Below, in pieces: positions 8,508 through 19,124 of a DNA stretch of 64,000 nt. The stretch is taken from positions 1 to 64,000 of the forward strand of contig NZ_JAJUBC010000021.1 in assembly GCF_028683095.1 (NCBI RefSeq). The letters are read 5' to 3'. Source of the stretch: Enterovibrio gelatinilyticus. GTDB taxonomy: Bacteria > Pseudomonadota > Gammaproteobacteria > Enterobacterales > Vibrionaceae. Position numbers and translations under genes: made by a program. Below the pieces are notes generated by a model. That model was not told where the DNA came from. It saw nothing but the letters and a program-made list of their open reading frames with translations, and searched no databases. Within the stretch, counting starts at the first letter, position 1; every line of letters starts with the position of its first letter.

Positions 8508-10787
8508 TTAGATTTTGCAAGCACCGCCTGCGCAATCATCGTCTTGTGCGGCTAGATCTTGCTGTGCATCATCCGCGCCATCACGAGTGTTGTGGTAGTA
8601 CAACGTTTTCACACCAAGTTTATACGCCGTCAGCAAGTCTTTGAGCAGCAACTTCATTGGTGTTTTGCCACCAGCTTGTTTGCTTGGGTCGTAGTTGGTG
8701 TTAGCGGAAATCGCTTGGTCGACGAATTTCTGCATGATACCGACTAACTGTAGGTATCCATCATTAGAACCGATGTTCCATAGTAATTCGTAGTTTTCTT
8801 TGTACTTGTCGTACTCAGGAACAACCTGCTTCAGGATGCCGTCTTTCGATGCTTTGACAGAAACAAAACCACGCGGTGGTTCAATGCCATTGGTAGCGTT
8901 CGAGATTTGTGACGATGTTTCTGATGGCATCAACGCTGACAAGGTTGAGTTGCGTAAACCATGCTCGACGATCTCACCACGAAGCGTTTCCCAGTCATAG
9001 TGAAGTGCTTCTTCACAAACCTTGTCCAAGTCACGCTTGTAGGTGTCGATAGGCAGCACACCTTGTGCATAGGTGGTTTCGTTGAAAGACGGACAAGCGC
9101 CTTTTTCTTTCGCTAGACCCACAGAGGCTTTCAGTAGGTAGTACTGAATTGCTTCAAAGGTGCGGTGTGTTAGACCATTTGCGCTGCCGTCTGAATAACG
9201 GACACCATTTTTCGCTAAGTAGTAAGCAAAGTTAATCACACCTACACCTAACGTGCGGCGGTTCATGGTGGCTTTGCGCGCTGCTGGTAGCGGGTAGTCT
9301 TGATAATCAAGCAATGAATCGAGAGCACGAATGGTTAAATCGGCCAACTCTTCAAGTTCGTCCAACTCTTTGATAGCGCCTAAGTTGAACGCAGATAGAG
9401 TACAGAGGGCGATTTCACCGTTGTCATCTTCCACGTTGGTCAAAGGCTTGGTTGGCAATGCGATTTCAAGACACAGGTTCGATTGACGAATAGGTGCAAC
9501 GGCAGGGTCAAACGGGCTATGAGTATTGCAGTGATCAACGTTTTGAATGTAGATACGACCGGTTGAGGCACGCTCTTGCATCATCAGTGAAAACAGCTCA
9601 ACCGCTTTGACAGTTTCACGCTTAATAGAAGCATCTTGCTCATATTGAACGTAAAGGCGCTCAAATTCTGCTTGGTCAGCGAAGAAAGCATCGTAAAGCC
9701 CTGGTACATCCGATGGTGAAAACAGGGAAATGTTTTCGCCCTTAATCAGACGGGTATACATCAATTTGTTGATTTGTACGCCGTAGTCCATGTGACGGAC
9801 ACGGTTTTCTTCAACGCCGCGGTTGTTTTTCAACACCAGCAGGTTTTCAACTTCACGGTGCCACATTGGGTAGAACAGTGTCGCCGCACCGCCACGAACA
9901 CCGCCTTGTGAGCAACACTTAACGGCGGTTTGGAAATACTTGTAAAACGGGATACAACCAGTATGGAATGCTTCACCACCACGAATAGGGCTACCGAGTG
10001 CACGAATGCGACCAGCGTTAATACCTATACCAGCACGTTGGCTCACGTAACGCACAATCGCGCTTGCTGTCGCATTGATAGAATCAAGGCTGTCATCACA
10101 CTCAATCAGTACGCATGAGCTGAACTGACGGGTCGGTGTACGAACGCCTGACATGATTGGCGTAGGCAGTGAAATTTTGAACAGTGACGCGGCATCGTAG
10201 AAACGGCGAATGTAGTCAAGACGCGTTTCTTTCGGATAGTTAGCAAACAGGCATGCAGCGACCATAATGTACAAAAACTGTGCACTTTCGTAGATTTCTC
10301 CAGTAACACGGTTCTGTACTAAATATTTGCCTTCCAATTGCTTAACAGCAGCATAAGAAAAATTCATATCACGCCAGTGGTCAATATAGCCATCTAGAAT
10401 GTTCAATTCTTCTTCGGTGTAGTCTTCCAAGATGTGCTGATCGTACTTGCCCATGTCGACCATCTTACGAATGTGGTCAACAAGCTTAGGCGGTTCGAAC
10501 TGGCCGTAAGCCTTTTTGCGCAAGTGGAAAATAGCAAGGCGCGCTGACAAATATTGGTAGTCAGGCGTTTGCTCAGAGATCAGATCAGCAGCTGCTTTGA
10601 TGATGGTCTCGTGGATGTCTTCAGTTTTAATACCGTCGTAAAATTGGATATGAGAACGGAGTTCGACTTGTGATACTGAGACATTGTCTAGGTCTTTGGC
10701 TGCCCACTCGATAACACGGTGGATTTTGTCTAGATCAATGTTTTCCTTTACGCCACTGCGCTTTTGGACGGTAATTTGTTGGTTCAT
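8508..10787 (-). CDS. nrdA: Class Ia ribonucleotide reductase, alpha subunit
   Basis: Catalytic subunit of aerobic ribonucleotide reductase, 759 residues (E. coli 761), reducing NDPs to dNDPs. Seen: an N-terminal ATP-cone domain (VQKRSGVKENIDLDKIHRVI, residues about 6-25) that senses ATP/dATP, the barrel with FSSCVLIECDDSL, NLCLEIALP and MPSETSSQI blocks, and a C-terminal redox Cys pair in CAGGACKI. First gene of nrdA-nrdB-yfaE. The upstream region has a partial NrdR-like box and a near-match to a DnaA box. Confidence 0.97.
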   Translation of the reverse strand: MNQQITVQKRSGVKENIDLDKIHRVIEWAAKDLDNVSVSQVELRSHIQFYDGIKTEDIHETIIKAAADLISEQTPDYQYLSARLAIFHLRKKAYGQFEPPKLVDHIRKMVDMGKYDQHILEDYTEEELNILDGYIDHWRDMNFSYAAVKQLEGKYLVQNRVTGEIYESAQFLYIMVAACLFANYPKETRLDYIRRFYDAASLFKISLPTPIMSGVRTPTRQFSSCVLIECDDSLDSINATASAIVRYVSQRAGIGINAGRIRALGSPIRGGEAFHTGCIPFYKYFQTAVKCCSQGGVRGGAATLFYPMWHREVENLLVLKNNRGVEENRVRHMDYGVQINKLMYTRLIKGENISLFSPSDVPGLYDAFFADQAEFERLYVQYEQDASIKRETVKAVELFSLMMQERASTGRIYIQNVDHCNTHSPFDPAVAPIRQSNLCLEIALPTKPLTNVEDDNGEIALCTLSAFNLGAIKELDELEELADLTIRALDSLLDYQDYPLPAARKATMNRRTLGVGVINFAYYLAKNGVRYSDGSANGLTHRTFEAIQYYLLKASVGLAKEKGACPSFNETTYAQGVLPIDTYKRDLDKVCEEALHYDWETLRGEIVEHGLRNSTLSALMPSETSSQISNATNGIEPPRGFVSVKASKDGILKQVVPEYDKYKENYELLWNIGSNDGYLQLVGIMQKFVDQAISANTNYDPSKQAGGKTPMKLLLKDLLTAYKLGVKTLYYHNTRDGADDAQQDLAAQDDDCAGGACKI

Positions 10788-11187
10788 TTATCTTGTTCCC
10801 GGTATTTCCTTGCCTGAAGACGTGTTTTCGCAAGATTTCACAAGTTGCAAGGAAGAATTGTGATCAATATTAAACTGATGGCGTACGCATCCAAACACTA
10901 CATATAGGGGGTTCGCCTTGCTTGAGTAACAAGATAGTGATGAGCTGATGATATTGCAAGTTAGCGAATATTCGCCTTCTGTGGATATCTTGGGGATGAT
11001 GATTGTTATGTTAGTGCTTACTAACCCATTTGTCCTATAAGATGCAATGGCATAGAAAAATGCAATAATTTTTAGGGTACGGATGTAAATAAAAAAAAAT
11101 ATTATTCTTGCCTAGTAATACAAACAGTGATTCATCTTAACTGCATGAAAGTTGGTTATTTTGTGCGCTTTAGACGTGTGACAAAGA
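10788..11187. other. nrdA upstream region
   Basis: A 400-base gene-free stretch between nrdA and the HAD phosphatase. ACACTACATATAGGGG (10895-10910) resembles an NrdR box with a good left half and a poor right half. A weaker similarity lies 30 bases further at 10925-10940, about the usual NrdR pair spacing. TGTGGATAT (10980-10988) matches the reverse DnaA box at eight of nine positions; E. coli nrdA also has DnaA sites. The distal part (11040-11110) is very A/T-rich. No clear terminator for the phosphatase gene is visible. Confidence 0.35.
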
Positions 11188-11844
11188 TCAGAATAATGAC
11201 AGAATTCCTACAGGACTGTTAAAAGTAAGATCTGCATCCCACTCAACAGGATTCTGCTCCTCTCCAATGTAACCCCATGCTGCAACAGCGGAATACATGT
11301 TGGCTGCTTTCGCCGCGATGATGTCATTTTCGATGTCACCTACATACAAACAGTCAGAAGGCAAAACGTTGATCAAACCAGCGGCATAGATAAGTGGATC
11401 CGGATGAGGCTTGGCTCGGCTGAGCGTATCAGCACAAACAAGCGCTGGGGTTTGAGAGAGAAATGGAAAGTAGGGGAGAAGCATCTTAGTGAGAAAGCTG
11501 GGCTTGTTGGTCATTATCCCCCAAGGAATATTACGCTCGGTAAGTTCAGAAAGGAGCGTATCGACGCCTTCATAAGGGGCTGTTGCGGTACAGATGCTGT
11601 TTGCATAGTGATCGAGAAATGCCAATCTTAGCTGGTCGATATCTATACCTTGCCGTGATTGACCAAACCCTGCTCTCAGTAAGCCGCGAGCACCATGGCT
11701 GGTGTTGGCTTGAATCTGTGTTTTAGTTAATGGAGGGAGACCGTGGTCGCGCAGAACATTATTTGCTGCGTTCGCCATGTCTGGTGCGGTATCGAGCAGT
11801 GTGCCGTCTAAATCAAACAGAACCGCTTTGATCTTCCCTTTCAT
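11188..11844 (-). CDS. HAD-family phosphatase (Gph/MupP-like)
   Basis: A 218-residue haloacid-dehalogenase hydrolase of the phosphoglycolate phosphatase group. All four HAD motifs are visible: DLDGTLLDT (nucleophile Asp near residue 11), MTNK, AKPHP (Lys) and VGDIENDIIAA. Gph removes phosphate from 2-phosphoglycolate; in Pseudomonas a relative beside ubiG, MupP, acts on MurNAc-6-phosphate in peptidoglycan recycling. The position beside ubiG makes MupP a real alternative, but sequence alone does not decide. The start has GAGGA six bases upstream. It follows ubiG, separated by a terminator. Confidence 0.8.
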   Translation of the reverse strand: MKGKIKAVLFDLDGTLLDTAPDMANAANNVLRDHGLPPLTKTQIQANTSHGARGLLRAGFGQSRQGIDIDQLRLAFLDHYANSICTATAPYEGVDTLLSELTERNIPWGIMTNKPSFLTKMLLPYFPFLSQTPALVCADTLSRAKPHPDPLIYAAGLINVLPSDCLYVGDIENDIIAAKAANMYSAVAAWGYIGEEQNPVEWDADLTFNSPVGILSLF

Positions 11845-11880
11845 TGACTGTCCTCATCCGTGACGTTTTGTCTTTAAGTA

Positions 11881-11908
11881 AAAAAGAGCCCGGTTATTCC
11901 GGGCTTTG
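11881..11908 (-). terminator. Terminator of ubiG
   Basis: AAGCCCGG pairs with CCGGGCT around a short loop, followed on the minus strand by a run of T residues. The ubiG stop codon is in the loop. Confidence 0.8.
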
Positions 11909-12607
11909 AGTATGAACAATGTAGTTGACGTCAACGTTACGTGGCGACAACCAATACTGGTTAGTCAGCGGATTGTAGTGAAGGCCTGTCATGTGTTGTT
12001 CTGCAAGCGGCGTAGCATCAATCATCTTTAAAAGTTCTGACGGGCGAATAAACTTATTGTGATCATGTGTCCCTTTTGGAACGATTTTCATCACATGCTC
12101 GGCACCGACGATCGCAAATAACCAAGACTTAGTGTTGCGATTTAATGTGGAGAAGAAAACGTGGCCGCCAGGTTTTACCATACGAGCACAAGCTGCTATC
12201 ACTGAGGCTGGATCTGGAACATGCTCGAGCATTTCCATACACGTGACAACATCGTATGTGCCTGCGTTAGCATCGGCATGTTCTTCCGCTGTTGTTTGGA
12301 TATAGGAAACGCTAGTACCTGTTTCTAACGCGTGAAGGCGTGCTACTGTCAAAGGCTCTTTGCCCATATCTAGGCCCGTCACGTCAGCGCCTTCGCGAGC
12401 CATGCTTTCTGCAAGAATGCCCCCGCCACAACCCACATCCAGTACTTTTTTGCCAAAGATGCCAGCCGTACGCTCGATGACATAGTTCAAACGAAGAGGG
12501 TTGATCTCGTGCAGCGGTTTAAACTCGCCGTCTAGATCCCACCATCGTGAGGCCATATCTTCAAATTTCTTGATTTCTGCGGGGTCGACATTTTGTGGGG
12601 TCGTCAT
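11894..12607 (-). CDS. ubiG: Ubiquinone biosynthesis O-methyltransferase
   Basis: SAM-dependent O-methyltransferase for both O-methylations of ubiquinone synthesis, 237 residues (E. coli 240). Seen: SAM motif [31 protein letters not shown] and GLHYNPLTN. The frame extends 38 codons upstream, but a TATAAT -10 candidate (12636-12641, minus strand) lies inside that extension and family alignment begins at [15 protein letters not shown], so I start at the ATG at 12607, with AGGGA ten bases upstream. It lies on the opposite strand to gyrA, as in E. coli. Confidence 0.93.
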   Translation of the reverse strand: MTTPQNVDPAEIKKFEDMASRWWDLDGEFKPLHEINPLRLNYVIERTAGIFGKKVLDVGCGGGILAESMAREGADVTGLDMGKEPLTVARLHALETGTSVSYIQTTAEEHADANAGTYDVVTCMEMLEHVPDPASVIAACARMVKPGGHVFFSTLNRNTKSWLFAIVGAEHVMKIVPKGTHDHNKFIRPSELLKMIDATPLAEQHMTGLHYNPLTNQYWLSPRNVDVNYIVHTQSPE

Positions 12608-12757
12608 TGCGTATTTGTCCCTAAATTTTTTTGCCATTATAACCGCTTTATAATCAACAGCGAAATGCAGAAAACGTTGAGGAGAAGGGACAACGAAAAC
12701 CGGAGGCAGATCCCCCGGCAATGATGTGTTTAACGAACGAATGAATCGGTAATAAAG

Positions 12758-12859
12758 TTATGCTGCGTTGGTAACGGCAACTGCAGCGAGCAGCCCCAAC
12801 AAAGTGTATTTACCGATAATGATTGCCATACCCACTGCATTGATTGCTTTGTGTAACAT
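12758..12859 (-). CDS. Small hydrophobic peptide, 33 residues
   Basis: Not a family I recognise. A short frame begins at an ATG preceded by AAGGAGG, one of the strongest ribosome binding sites in the window. The product starts MLHKAINAVGMAIIIGKY and continues with a hydrophobic LLGLLAAVAV stretch to the end, so it looks like a single-span membrane peptide. It lies between ubiG and gyrA on the ubiG strand and does not overlap any gene. The coding claim rests on the binding site and composition; function is unknown. Confidence 0.6.
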   Translation of the reverse strand: MLHKAINAVGMAIIIGKYTLLGLLAAVAVTNAA

Positions 12860-13246
12860 AGCGCCTCCTTGTTGACACTTGATTGCGTCAGAACTTATTT
12901 TTCCTTACTAAGAGGATGGATATTGGGAGGCACTTCCCACTCTTCTTTTCTTTCTTTTATTACATAGTAAATCGTGACATGCACATGGTTGAAAAAAGGC
13001 GCTCATCAAATACTCAGAGAATCTAAAAAAATACGCCTACGCTTCTGTGAGCGATTCTCACAAATTTTTCTAGCTCCACCTTGCCATTGAACGTTTTTTC
13101 GCCCTGTCGTGCGTTAGAGCGCCAGAATAAGAGTAATTCGTGATTTATCTCGGGTTTAGGCTGTGACTCTTGGTCTAGTTTTATGGTATTCTCATCGTCT
13201 TGCACGTAGTCATTTTTGACATACTTACCTGAGGGATATTGGCTCC
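12860..13246. other. gyrA upstream region
   Basis: A 387-base stretch carrying the 5' regions of the small peptide (minus) and gyrA (plus). Seen: a dyad TGTGAG-CGATT-CTCACA (13046-13062) followed by TTTTT, and a smaller inverted repeat GGGA/TCCC near 12925-12940. A minus-strand 60-residue frame (13023-13205) has no ribosome binding site and I do not support it. The gyrA promoter is not obvious. Confidence 0.35.
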
Positions 13247-15934
13247 ATGAGCGATCTTGCTAAAGAGATCACGCCCGTCAACATTGAAGATGAACTGAAA
13301 AGTTCTTACCTCGACTATGCGATGTCCGTCATCGTGGGTCGTGCTCTTCCTGACGTGCGTGATGGTCTGAAGCCAGTACACCGTCGCGTTTTATTCGCGA
13401 TGAACGTACTAGGCAATGACTGGAACAAAGCATACAAAAAATCTGCCCGTGTTGTTGGCGATGTGATCGGTAAATACCACCCACACGGTGACAGCGCAGT
13501 TTATGACACCATCGTTCGTATGGCACAGCCTTTCTCGCTGCGCTATATGTTGGTTGATGGACAAGGCAACTTCGGTTCAATTGACGGCGACTCTGCGGCG
13601 GCAATGCGTTATACCGAAGTTCGCATGTCAAAAATTGCCCACGAACTATTGGCGGATCTCGACAAAGATACAGTCGATTACGTACCGAACTATGACGGTA
13701 CTGAACAGATCCCTGAAGTCATGCCGACCCGTCTCCCTAACCTTTTGGTTAATGGTGCTTCAGGTATTGCTGTGGGTATGGCAACCAATATTCCTCCGCA
13801 TAACCTGACAGAAGTTATTAGCGGTTGTTTGGCATACATTGAGAATGAAGACATCACTATTGAAGAGTTGATGACACACATTCCAGGCCCAGACTTCCCA
13901 ACCGCTGCAATGATCAATGGCCGTAAGGGCATTGAAGATGCATACCGCACTGGTCGCGGCAAGATTTACCTGCGTTCACGCGCGGAAATCGAAGTCGAGA
14001 AGAACGGCAAAGAAACCATCATTGTTTCTGAAATCCCTTATCAAGTGAATAAAGCGCGTTTGATCGAGAAGATCGCCGAGCTTGTGAAGGATAAGAAGAT
14101 TGAAGGCATCAGTGCACTGCGTGATGAGTCTGATAAAGACGGTATGCGCATTGTTATTGAATGTAAGCGTGATGCGGTAGGTGAGGTTATCCTCAACAAC
14201 CTTTACTCGCAAACGCAACTTCAGACCTCTTTCGGTATCAACATGGTTGCGTTGGACAATAACCAGCCACGCTTGTTCGGCCTGAAAGATATGCTGAAGT
14301 GCTTCGTGAACCACCGCCGTGAAGTGGTGACACGTCGTACTATTTACGAACTTCGCAAAGCTCGTGATCGTGCTCATATCTTGGAAGGTTTGGCGATTGC
14401 ATTGGCGAACATCGATGAAATCATCGAGATGATTCGTAATGCACAAACTCCAGCGATTGCACGCGAACAACTGCAGCAACGTGGTTGGGAGCTTGGTACT
14501 GTTGCTGCAATGCTTGAAGCAACAGGTGTTGACGCTGCTCGCCCAGAATGGCTAGAAGATGAGTTTGGTGTTCGCGATGGAAAATACTTCCTGACTGAGC
14601 AGCAAGCACAAGCTATCTTGGACTTGCGTCTACACAAACTGACCGGTCTTGAGCACGAAAAGATCCTTGATGAATATAAAGAGCTGCTAACACTGATTGG
14701 CGAACTCATGTTCATCTTGTCTAGCCCTGAGCGCCTCATGGAAGTTATCCGTGAAGAGCTTGAAGCGGTACGTGATGGTTATGGCGATGAGCGTCGTACC
14801 GAAATCACGGCGGCAAGCCATGACATTGATATTGAAGATCTGATCAATCAAGAAGACGTGGTAGTGACCCTATCTCATGAAGGCTATGTGAAGTATCAGG
14901 TTCTTTCTGATTACGAAGCACAGCGTCGTGGTGGTAAAGGTAAGTCTGCTACGCGAATGAAAGAAGAAGACTACATTGAGCGTCTTCTTGTTGCCAACAC
15001 GCATGACACCATCCTGTGCTTCTCGAGCCGTGGTCGTATGTACTGGCTGAAAGTGTATCAATTGCCACTAGCTTCGCGCACTGCGCGTGGTAAGCCGATT
15101 GTTAACATGCTACCGCTTGAGCCAAATGAGCGCATCACAGCTATCTTGCCTGTGAAAGAATACTCAGAAGACAAGTTTGTCTTCATGGCAACGGGTGACG
15201 GTACCGTTAAGAAGACGCCGCTGACTGATTTCAGCCGTCCTCGTAGCGCAGGTATCATTGCAGTTAACCTTCGTGAAGGTGATTCACTGATCGGTGTTGA
15301 TATCACGGACGGTACACGCGACATTATGTTGTTCTCTTCATTTGGTAAGGTTGTTCGTTTCTGCGAAAGCCCAGTTATCGATGAAGAAGGCAACGCGAAA
15401 GGCGGTGTTCGTGGCATGGGCCGTACAGCGGCAGGTGTTCGTGGTATTAAGCTTGCTGAAGGCGATAAAGTGGTATCACTTATCGTACCGAAGAATGATG
15501 GCGACGTACTGACAGTCACTGAGAACGGTTACGGTAAACGTACTGAACTTGGCCAATACCCAGCGAAGAGCCGTGCGACTCAAGGTGTTGTATCCATCAA
15601 AGTCTCTGAGCGTAATGGTTCAGTAGTTGGTGCGGTTCAAGTCACCGAGGGTGATGAGTTCATGATGATCACCAACGGCGGTACCTTAGTGCGTACGCGC
15701 GTTGCTGAAGTGAGTCAGGTAGGTCGAAACACCCAAGGTGTGACACTTATCCGTACTGGCGAGACTGAGAAAGTCGTTGGCCTACAACGTATCGATGAGC
15801 CAGAAGAAGAATTGATTCTGGACGAAAACGGTGAAGTTGTTGTTGATGCAGAAATTGTTGAACAAGCATCTGCAGAAGCACCTGTTGAGCCATCAGCAGA
15901 TACCGAAGAAGACAAAGAAAACGACGAAGAGTAA
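13247..15934 (+). CDS. gyrA: DNA gyrase subunit A
   Basis: Breakage-rejoining subunit of DNA gyrase, 895 residues (E. coli 875), which introduces negative supercoils as A2B2. Seen: catalytic Tyr122 in AMRYTEVRM; quinolone-determining positions Ser83 and Asp87 in [10 protein letters not shown], the residues found in quinolone-susceptible strains; the coiled-coil gate region; and the C-terminal beta-pinwheel repeats with a GyrA-box-like QRRGGKGK. The tail after about residue 840 is strongly acidic (EEDKENDEE end) and accounts for the extra length. Monocistronic, with a strong terminator. Confidence 0.98.
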   Translation: MSDLAKEITPVNIEDELKSSYLDYAMSVIVGRALPDVRDGLKPVHRRVLFAMNVLGNDWNKAYKKSARVVGDVIGKYHPHGDSAVYDTIVRMAQPFSLRYMLVDGQGNFGSIDGDSAAAMRYTEVRMSKIAHELLADLDKDTVDYVPNYDGTEQIPEVMPTRLPNLLVNGASGIAVGMATNIPPHNLTEVISGCLAYIENEDITIEELMTHIPGPDFPTAAMINGRKGIEDAYRTGRGKIYLRSRAEIEVEKNGKETIIVSEIPYQVNKARLIEKIAELVKDKKIEGISALRDESDKDGMRIVIECKRDAVGEVILNNLYSQTQLQTSFGINMVALDNNQPRLFGLKDMLKCFVNHRREVVTRRTIYELRKARDRAHILEGLAIALANIDEIIEMIRNAQTPAIAREQLQQRGWELGTVAAMLEATGVDAARPEWLEDEFGVRDGKYFLTEQQAQAILDLRLHKLTGLEHEKILDEYKELLTLIGELMFILSSPERLMEVIREELEAVRDGYGDERRTEITAASHDIDIEDLINQEDVVVTLSHEGYVKYQVLSDYEAQRRGGKGKSATRMKEEDYIERLLVANTHDTILCFSSRGRMYWLKVYQLPLASRTARGKPIVNMLPLEPNERITAILPVKEYSEDKFVFMATGDGTVKKTPLTDFSRPRSAGIIAVNLREGDSLIGVDITDGTRDIMLFSSFGKVVRFCESPVIDEEGNAKGGVRGMGRTAAGVRGIKLAEGDKVVSLIVPKNDGDVLTVTENGYGKRTELGQYPAKSRATQGVVSIKVSERNGSVVGAVQVTEGDEFMMITNGGTLVRTRVAEVSQVGRNTQGVTLIRTGETEKVVGLQRIDEPEEELILDENGEVVVDAEIVEQASAEAPVEPSADTEEDKENDEE

Positions 15935-15956
15935 TTCTTCCCTCTGATTCTTTGTT

Positions 15957-15990
15957 ATAAAAAACGCAGCTTAGGCTGCGTTTTTTTATT
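15957..15990 (+). terminator. Terminator of gyrA
   Basis: AACGCAGC pairs with GCTGCGTT around TTAG, flanked by A-run and T-run, so possibly active in both directions. Confidence 0.9.
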
Positions 15991-16014
15991 ATCTTTCTAA
16001 ACATCGACGTAACT

Positions 16015-16059
16015 ATACCCAAACAACCTGAATCGAGCATCTGCAGGTTACTTGGGTAT
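16015..16059. repeat. TATACC-type intergenic repeat, copy B (complete palindrome)
   Basis: Left arm ATACCCAAACAACCTG (16015-16030) and right arm CAGGTTACTTGGGTAT (16044-16059) pair at 14 of 16 positions around a 13-base loop. Same family as copies at 2771 and 24707. It looks like a short dispersed palindromic element rather than a gene signal. Confidence 0.65.
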
Positions 16060-16229
16060 CGAGCGTATTTCCCGTTCCAATCCCTTGAGAAAGGTGATAA
16101 AACAAATAGAACATTATTTATTCATGACTTCCTACGCGCCTTATTCAGTAGCGCTGCCAGCAAAGGGATGAGTTGGCACTATTAAGAAAGTCATTATTAA
16201 GCGATTCAACGCAGGAGCATTCATAGATC

Positions 16230-17312
16230 ATGGAAAAGGTACACAATTTCTCAGCAGGCCCAGCAATGCTGCCACAAGCCGTTTTGGAAAAAGTTCAGGC
16301 TGAACTGATTGACTGGAATGGCACTGGCTCGTCGGTGATGGAAATCTCCCACCGCAGCAAAGCGTTTTTGGCAGTAGTGGATGAGGCTGAGAAAAACCTT
16401 CGTGAATTACTGTCCATCCCTGATAACTACCACGTTCTGTATGCTCAAGGTGGCGCTCGTGCGCAGTTTGCTGCCGTGCCAATGAACTTACTAGGCAGTA
16501 ACACCATTGCGGATTATGTTGATGGCGGGTACTGGGCAGCAAGTGCGGTCAAAGAAGCGAAAAAATACTGCACGCCTAACGTTGTGACAGTAAAAACAGA
16601 GATTGATGGTAAACGTGCGGTACTTCCAGCTAAAGATTGGAAACTAAGTAGCGATGCAGCATTCGTGCATTTCTGCCCGAACGAAACCATTGATGGTATT
16701 GAAATACGCGATCTGCCAGAGACTAGCAAGCCAATCGTTGCAGACATGTCGTCGACGATTTTGTCACGCCCGATTGATGTGTCTAAGTATGGTGTGATTT
16801 ACGCGGGCGCTCAAAAGAACATTGGCCCGGCGGGCATTACCCTGATCATCGTCCGTGACGATTTGCTAGGCCGTGCGAAAGAATTCCTACCAAATGTACT
16901 TAACTACACGACGTTGGTAGAAAAAGATTCGATGTTCAATACCCCTCCAACGTTCGGTTGGTATCTCGCGGGTGAAGTCTACAAGTGGGTGAAAGAGCAA
17001 GGTGGCGTTGAAGCGATGCAGGTGAAGAATGAAGCGAAGGCTGCGTTGCTTTATGGCTATATCGATTCATCTGATTTCTACGTGAACAACATTCATGAGA
17101 GCAGTCGCTCATTGATGAATGTGCCATTCCAACTGGTCAACGCTGATCTAGATGAAGCATTCCTTGCGGAATCAGATGCGCGAGGCTTGAAAGCACTGAA
17201 AGGACACCGAGATGTTGGCGGCATGCGTGCATCAATTTACAACGCAATGTCGTTGGAAGGTGTGCAAGCATTGGTTGACTTTATGGAAGAGTTTGAAGCA
17301 AAACACGCATAA
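16230..17312 (+). CDS. serC: Phosphoserine aminotransferase
   Basis: PLP-dependent class V aminotransferase of 360 residues (E. coli 362). It converts 3-phosphohydroxypyruvate and glutamate to phosphoserine in serine synthesis, and the analogous step for pyridoxal phosphate. Seen: N-terminal [23 protein letters not shown], and the PLP-lysine segment [12 protein letters not shown]. The start ATG follows GCAGGAG with suitable spacing. It lies between gyrA and xanP as a single gene with its own terminator. Confidence 0.97.
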   Translation: MEKVHNFSAGPAMLPQAVLEKVQAELIDWNGTGSSVMEISHRSKAFLAVVDEAEKNLRELLSIPDNYHVLYAQGGARAQFAAVPMNLLGSNTIADYVDGGYWAASAVKEAKKYCTPNVVTVKTEIDGKRAVLPAKDWKLSSDAAFVHFCPNETIDGIEIRDLPETSKPIVADMSSTILSRPIDVSKYGVIYAGAQKNIGPAGITLIIVRDDLLGRAKEFLPNVLNYTTLVEKDSMFNTPPTFGWYLAGEVYKWVKEQGGVEAMQVKNEAKAALLYGYIDSSDFYVNNIHESSRSLMNVPFQLVNADLDEAFLAESDARGLKALKGHRDVGGMRASIYNAMSLEGVQALVDFMEEFEAKHA

Positions 17313-17336
17313 CCTTTCATTCGCTATTGTGTCTGA

Positions 17337-17365
17337 AACCGCCCTTATTGTGGCGGTTTTTTTTT
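17337..17365 (+). terminator. Terminator of serC
   Basis: AACCGCC (17337-17343) pairs with GGCGGTT (17352-17358), followed by a long T-run. Confidence 0.88.
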
Positions 17366-17424
17366 GCTTTTGTTTTGAGTTTGTTAAATGTGCGCGTTAT
17401 TTAGCCAGATGATTTGGTAGCGGA

Positions 17425-17440
17425 ACGCAAACGTTTGCTT
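17425..17440 (+). promoter_or_regulatory. PurR operator upstream of xanP
   Basis: ACGCAAACGTTTGCTT matches the PurR consensus (ACGCAAACGTTTNCNT) almost perfectly. It lies 160-175 bases upstream of xanP and implies repression when hypoxanthine or guanine is plentiful. Confidence 0.8.
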
Positions 17441-17601
17441 TTTGGTTGTGGCTGGATAAAATGGCGCGAAAATCTTCCCCATAATCATCACTTAACTATC
17501 TGATTGTTCTGAGTAACAGCAATCACAGAAGACGACTTTCAGATAACTCCTTTGCCCATTCAGCGCACAGGAGTAAGTGTACTTAAAGCAGGTATCAGTA
17601 A

Positions 17602-18981
17602 ATGAACGATTCTCATCGTGCAGATAATGTTCGTCCATCAGAACTCATCTATGGACTCTATGACCGACCACCTCTACCACAAACCTTGTTTGCTGCGGTT
17701 CAGCACCTACTTGCTATGTTCGTTGCCGTTGTTACACCGTCGCTTATTATTTGCCAAGCATTGGGCCTGCCGTCGGAAGACACGAATACGATCGTGAGCA
17801 TGTCATTGTTTGCATCTGGTCTCGCTTCTTTTATTCAAATTCGAACACTCGGCCCAATGGGTTCAGGTCTGCTGTCTATTCAAGGTACGAGTTTCAATTT
17901 TCTAGGGCCAATTATTGGCTCAGGCCTTGCGATGAAAGCAGGCGGTGCGGATACAGAAACCATGATGGCAGCGATTTTTGGTACCATCATGATTGCCTCG
18001 TTGACCGAGGTTTTCCTTTCTCGTGTGCTTGAGCATGCCCAACGCATTATTACGCCATTAGTGTCGGGTATTGTTGTCACCCTTATTGGTCTCACACTTA
18101 TCCAAGTGGGGTTAACCTCAATGGGGGGCGGTTATGCCGCCATCGAAAACGGGACTTTTGGCGAACCGAAAAATCTGCTGTTAGCAGGTTCAGTGCTCGC
18201 TGTCATTGTGCTACTCAATCGCATCAACAATCCTTACTTGCGGGTTTCTTCTATTGTTATCGCCATGTCTGTGGGTACCTTGATAGCGTTTGCTCTGGGT
18301 ATGGTGAACACCGCGCCGACTGACAATGTGGAATGGCTTGCGATACCAAAGCCAATGCAATATGGACTTGCTTTTGACTTCTCGTTACTTGTTCCGTTGG
18401 TGATTGTGTTTTTGGTCACATCGTTGGAAGCGATAGGGGATATTACTGCAACGTCGGAAACGTCTGAACAGCCGGTTTCTGGTCCTGTATACATGAAACG
18501 CATTAAAGGCGGCGTGTTGGCTGACGGCGTAAACTCAGCGCTAGCAGCCGTGCTAAATAGTTTTCCTAATTCAACGTTTAGCCAAAACAATGGCATTATT
18601 CAACTCACGGGTGTAGCGAGTCGCTACATTGGCTTCTTTGTGGCGGGTATGTTGGTTATCCTCGGTCTTGTACCTGGCGTTGCGACCTTGGTTCAGTTAA
18701 TTCCTGAGCCGGTACTAGGCGGCGCCACCATTGTGATGTTTGGTACGATTGCCGCATCGGGTATTCGCATCATTTCGCGTTGTGAACTTAACCGCCGTGC
18801 CATTCTCATCATGGCGTTATCTTTCTCTATGGGATTGGGTATTGCTCAAAAACCGGAGATCCTCCAGTTCATGCCAGATTGGGTGAGAAACATTCTTTCT
18901 TCAGGGATGGCGGCGGGTGGTTTAACAGCGATTATTCTTAATTTAGTGCTGCCAATGGAAGATAAACTGTCAGACAAATAA
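17602..18981 (+). CDS. xanP: Xanthine permease (NCS2 family, XanP-like)
   Basis: Inner-membrane proton symporter of 459 residues (E. coli XanP 463) that imports xanthine. The alignment with E. coli XanP is continuous: [18 protein letters not shown] at the start, ISLQ-type substrate region in [26 protein letters not shown] (the conserved TM8 Glu), and [17 protein letters not shown], the NCS2 signature with QNNG. About twelve to fourteen membrane segments. The PurR box upstream supports purine control. It ends in a moderate hairpin. Confidence 0.92.
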   Translation: MNDSHRADNVRPSELIYGLYDRPPLPQTLFAAVQHLLAMFVAVVTPSLIICQALGLPSEDTNTIVSMSLFASGLASFIQIRTLGPMGSGLLSIQGTSFNFLGPIIGSGLAMKAGGADTETMMAAIFGTIMIASLTEVFLSRVLEHAQRIITPLVSGIVVTLIGLTLIQVGLTSMGGGYAAIENGTFGEPKNLLLAGSVLAVIVLLNRINNPYLRVSSIVIAMSVGTLIAFALGMVNTAPTDNVEWLAIPKPMQYGLAFDFSLLVPLVIVFLVTSLEAIGDITATSETSEQPVSGPVYMKRIKGGVLADGVNSALAAVLNSFPNSTFSQNNGIIQLTGVASRYIGFFVAGMLVILGLVPGVATLVQLIPEPVLGGATIVMFGTIAASGIRIISRCELNRRAILIMALSFSMGLGIAQKPEILQFMPDWVRNILSSGMAAGGLTAIILNLVLPMEDKLSDK

Positions 18982-18998
18982 ACCACTGACTAGAAAGG

Positions 18999-19025
18999 TA
19001 GCCAATCCGCAAAAAGGGTTGGCTA
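18999..19025 (+). terminator. Probable terminator of xanP
   Basis: TAGCCAATCC (18999-19008) pairs with GGGTTGGCTA (19016-19025) with one mismatch. The downstream T-run is weak. Confidence 0.55.
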
Positions 19026-19124
19026 TCTGGTTCGATTATTTCTATATATCTCTTCGTCGTTAACCGTCTTCTTATCCTCACTTTCGTATTTCAGTCTCTA
19101 TACTGAGAAAGTGGAGGTGTCGCT

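Noticed and set aside
10925-10940. Second NrdR box
   Set aside because: Spacing fits but only about half of the 16 positions match; mentioned in the region entry, not called.
13023-13205. 60-residue minus-strand frame upstream of gyrA
   Set aside because: No ribosome binding site, no recognisable family, and it occupies the likely gyrA promoter.
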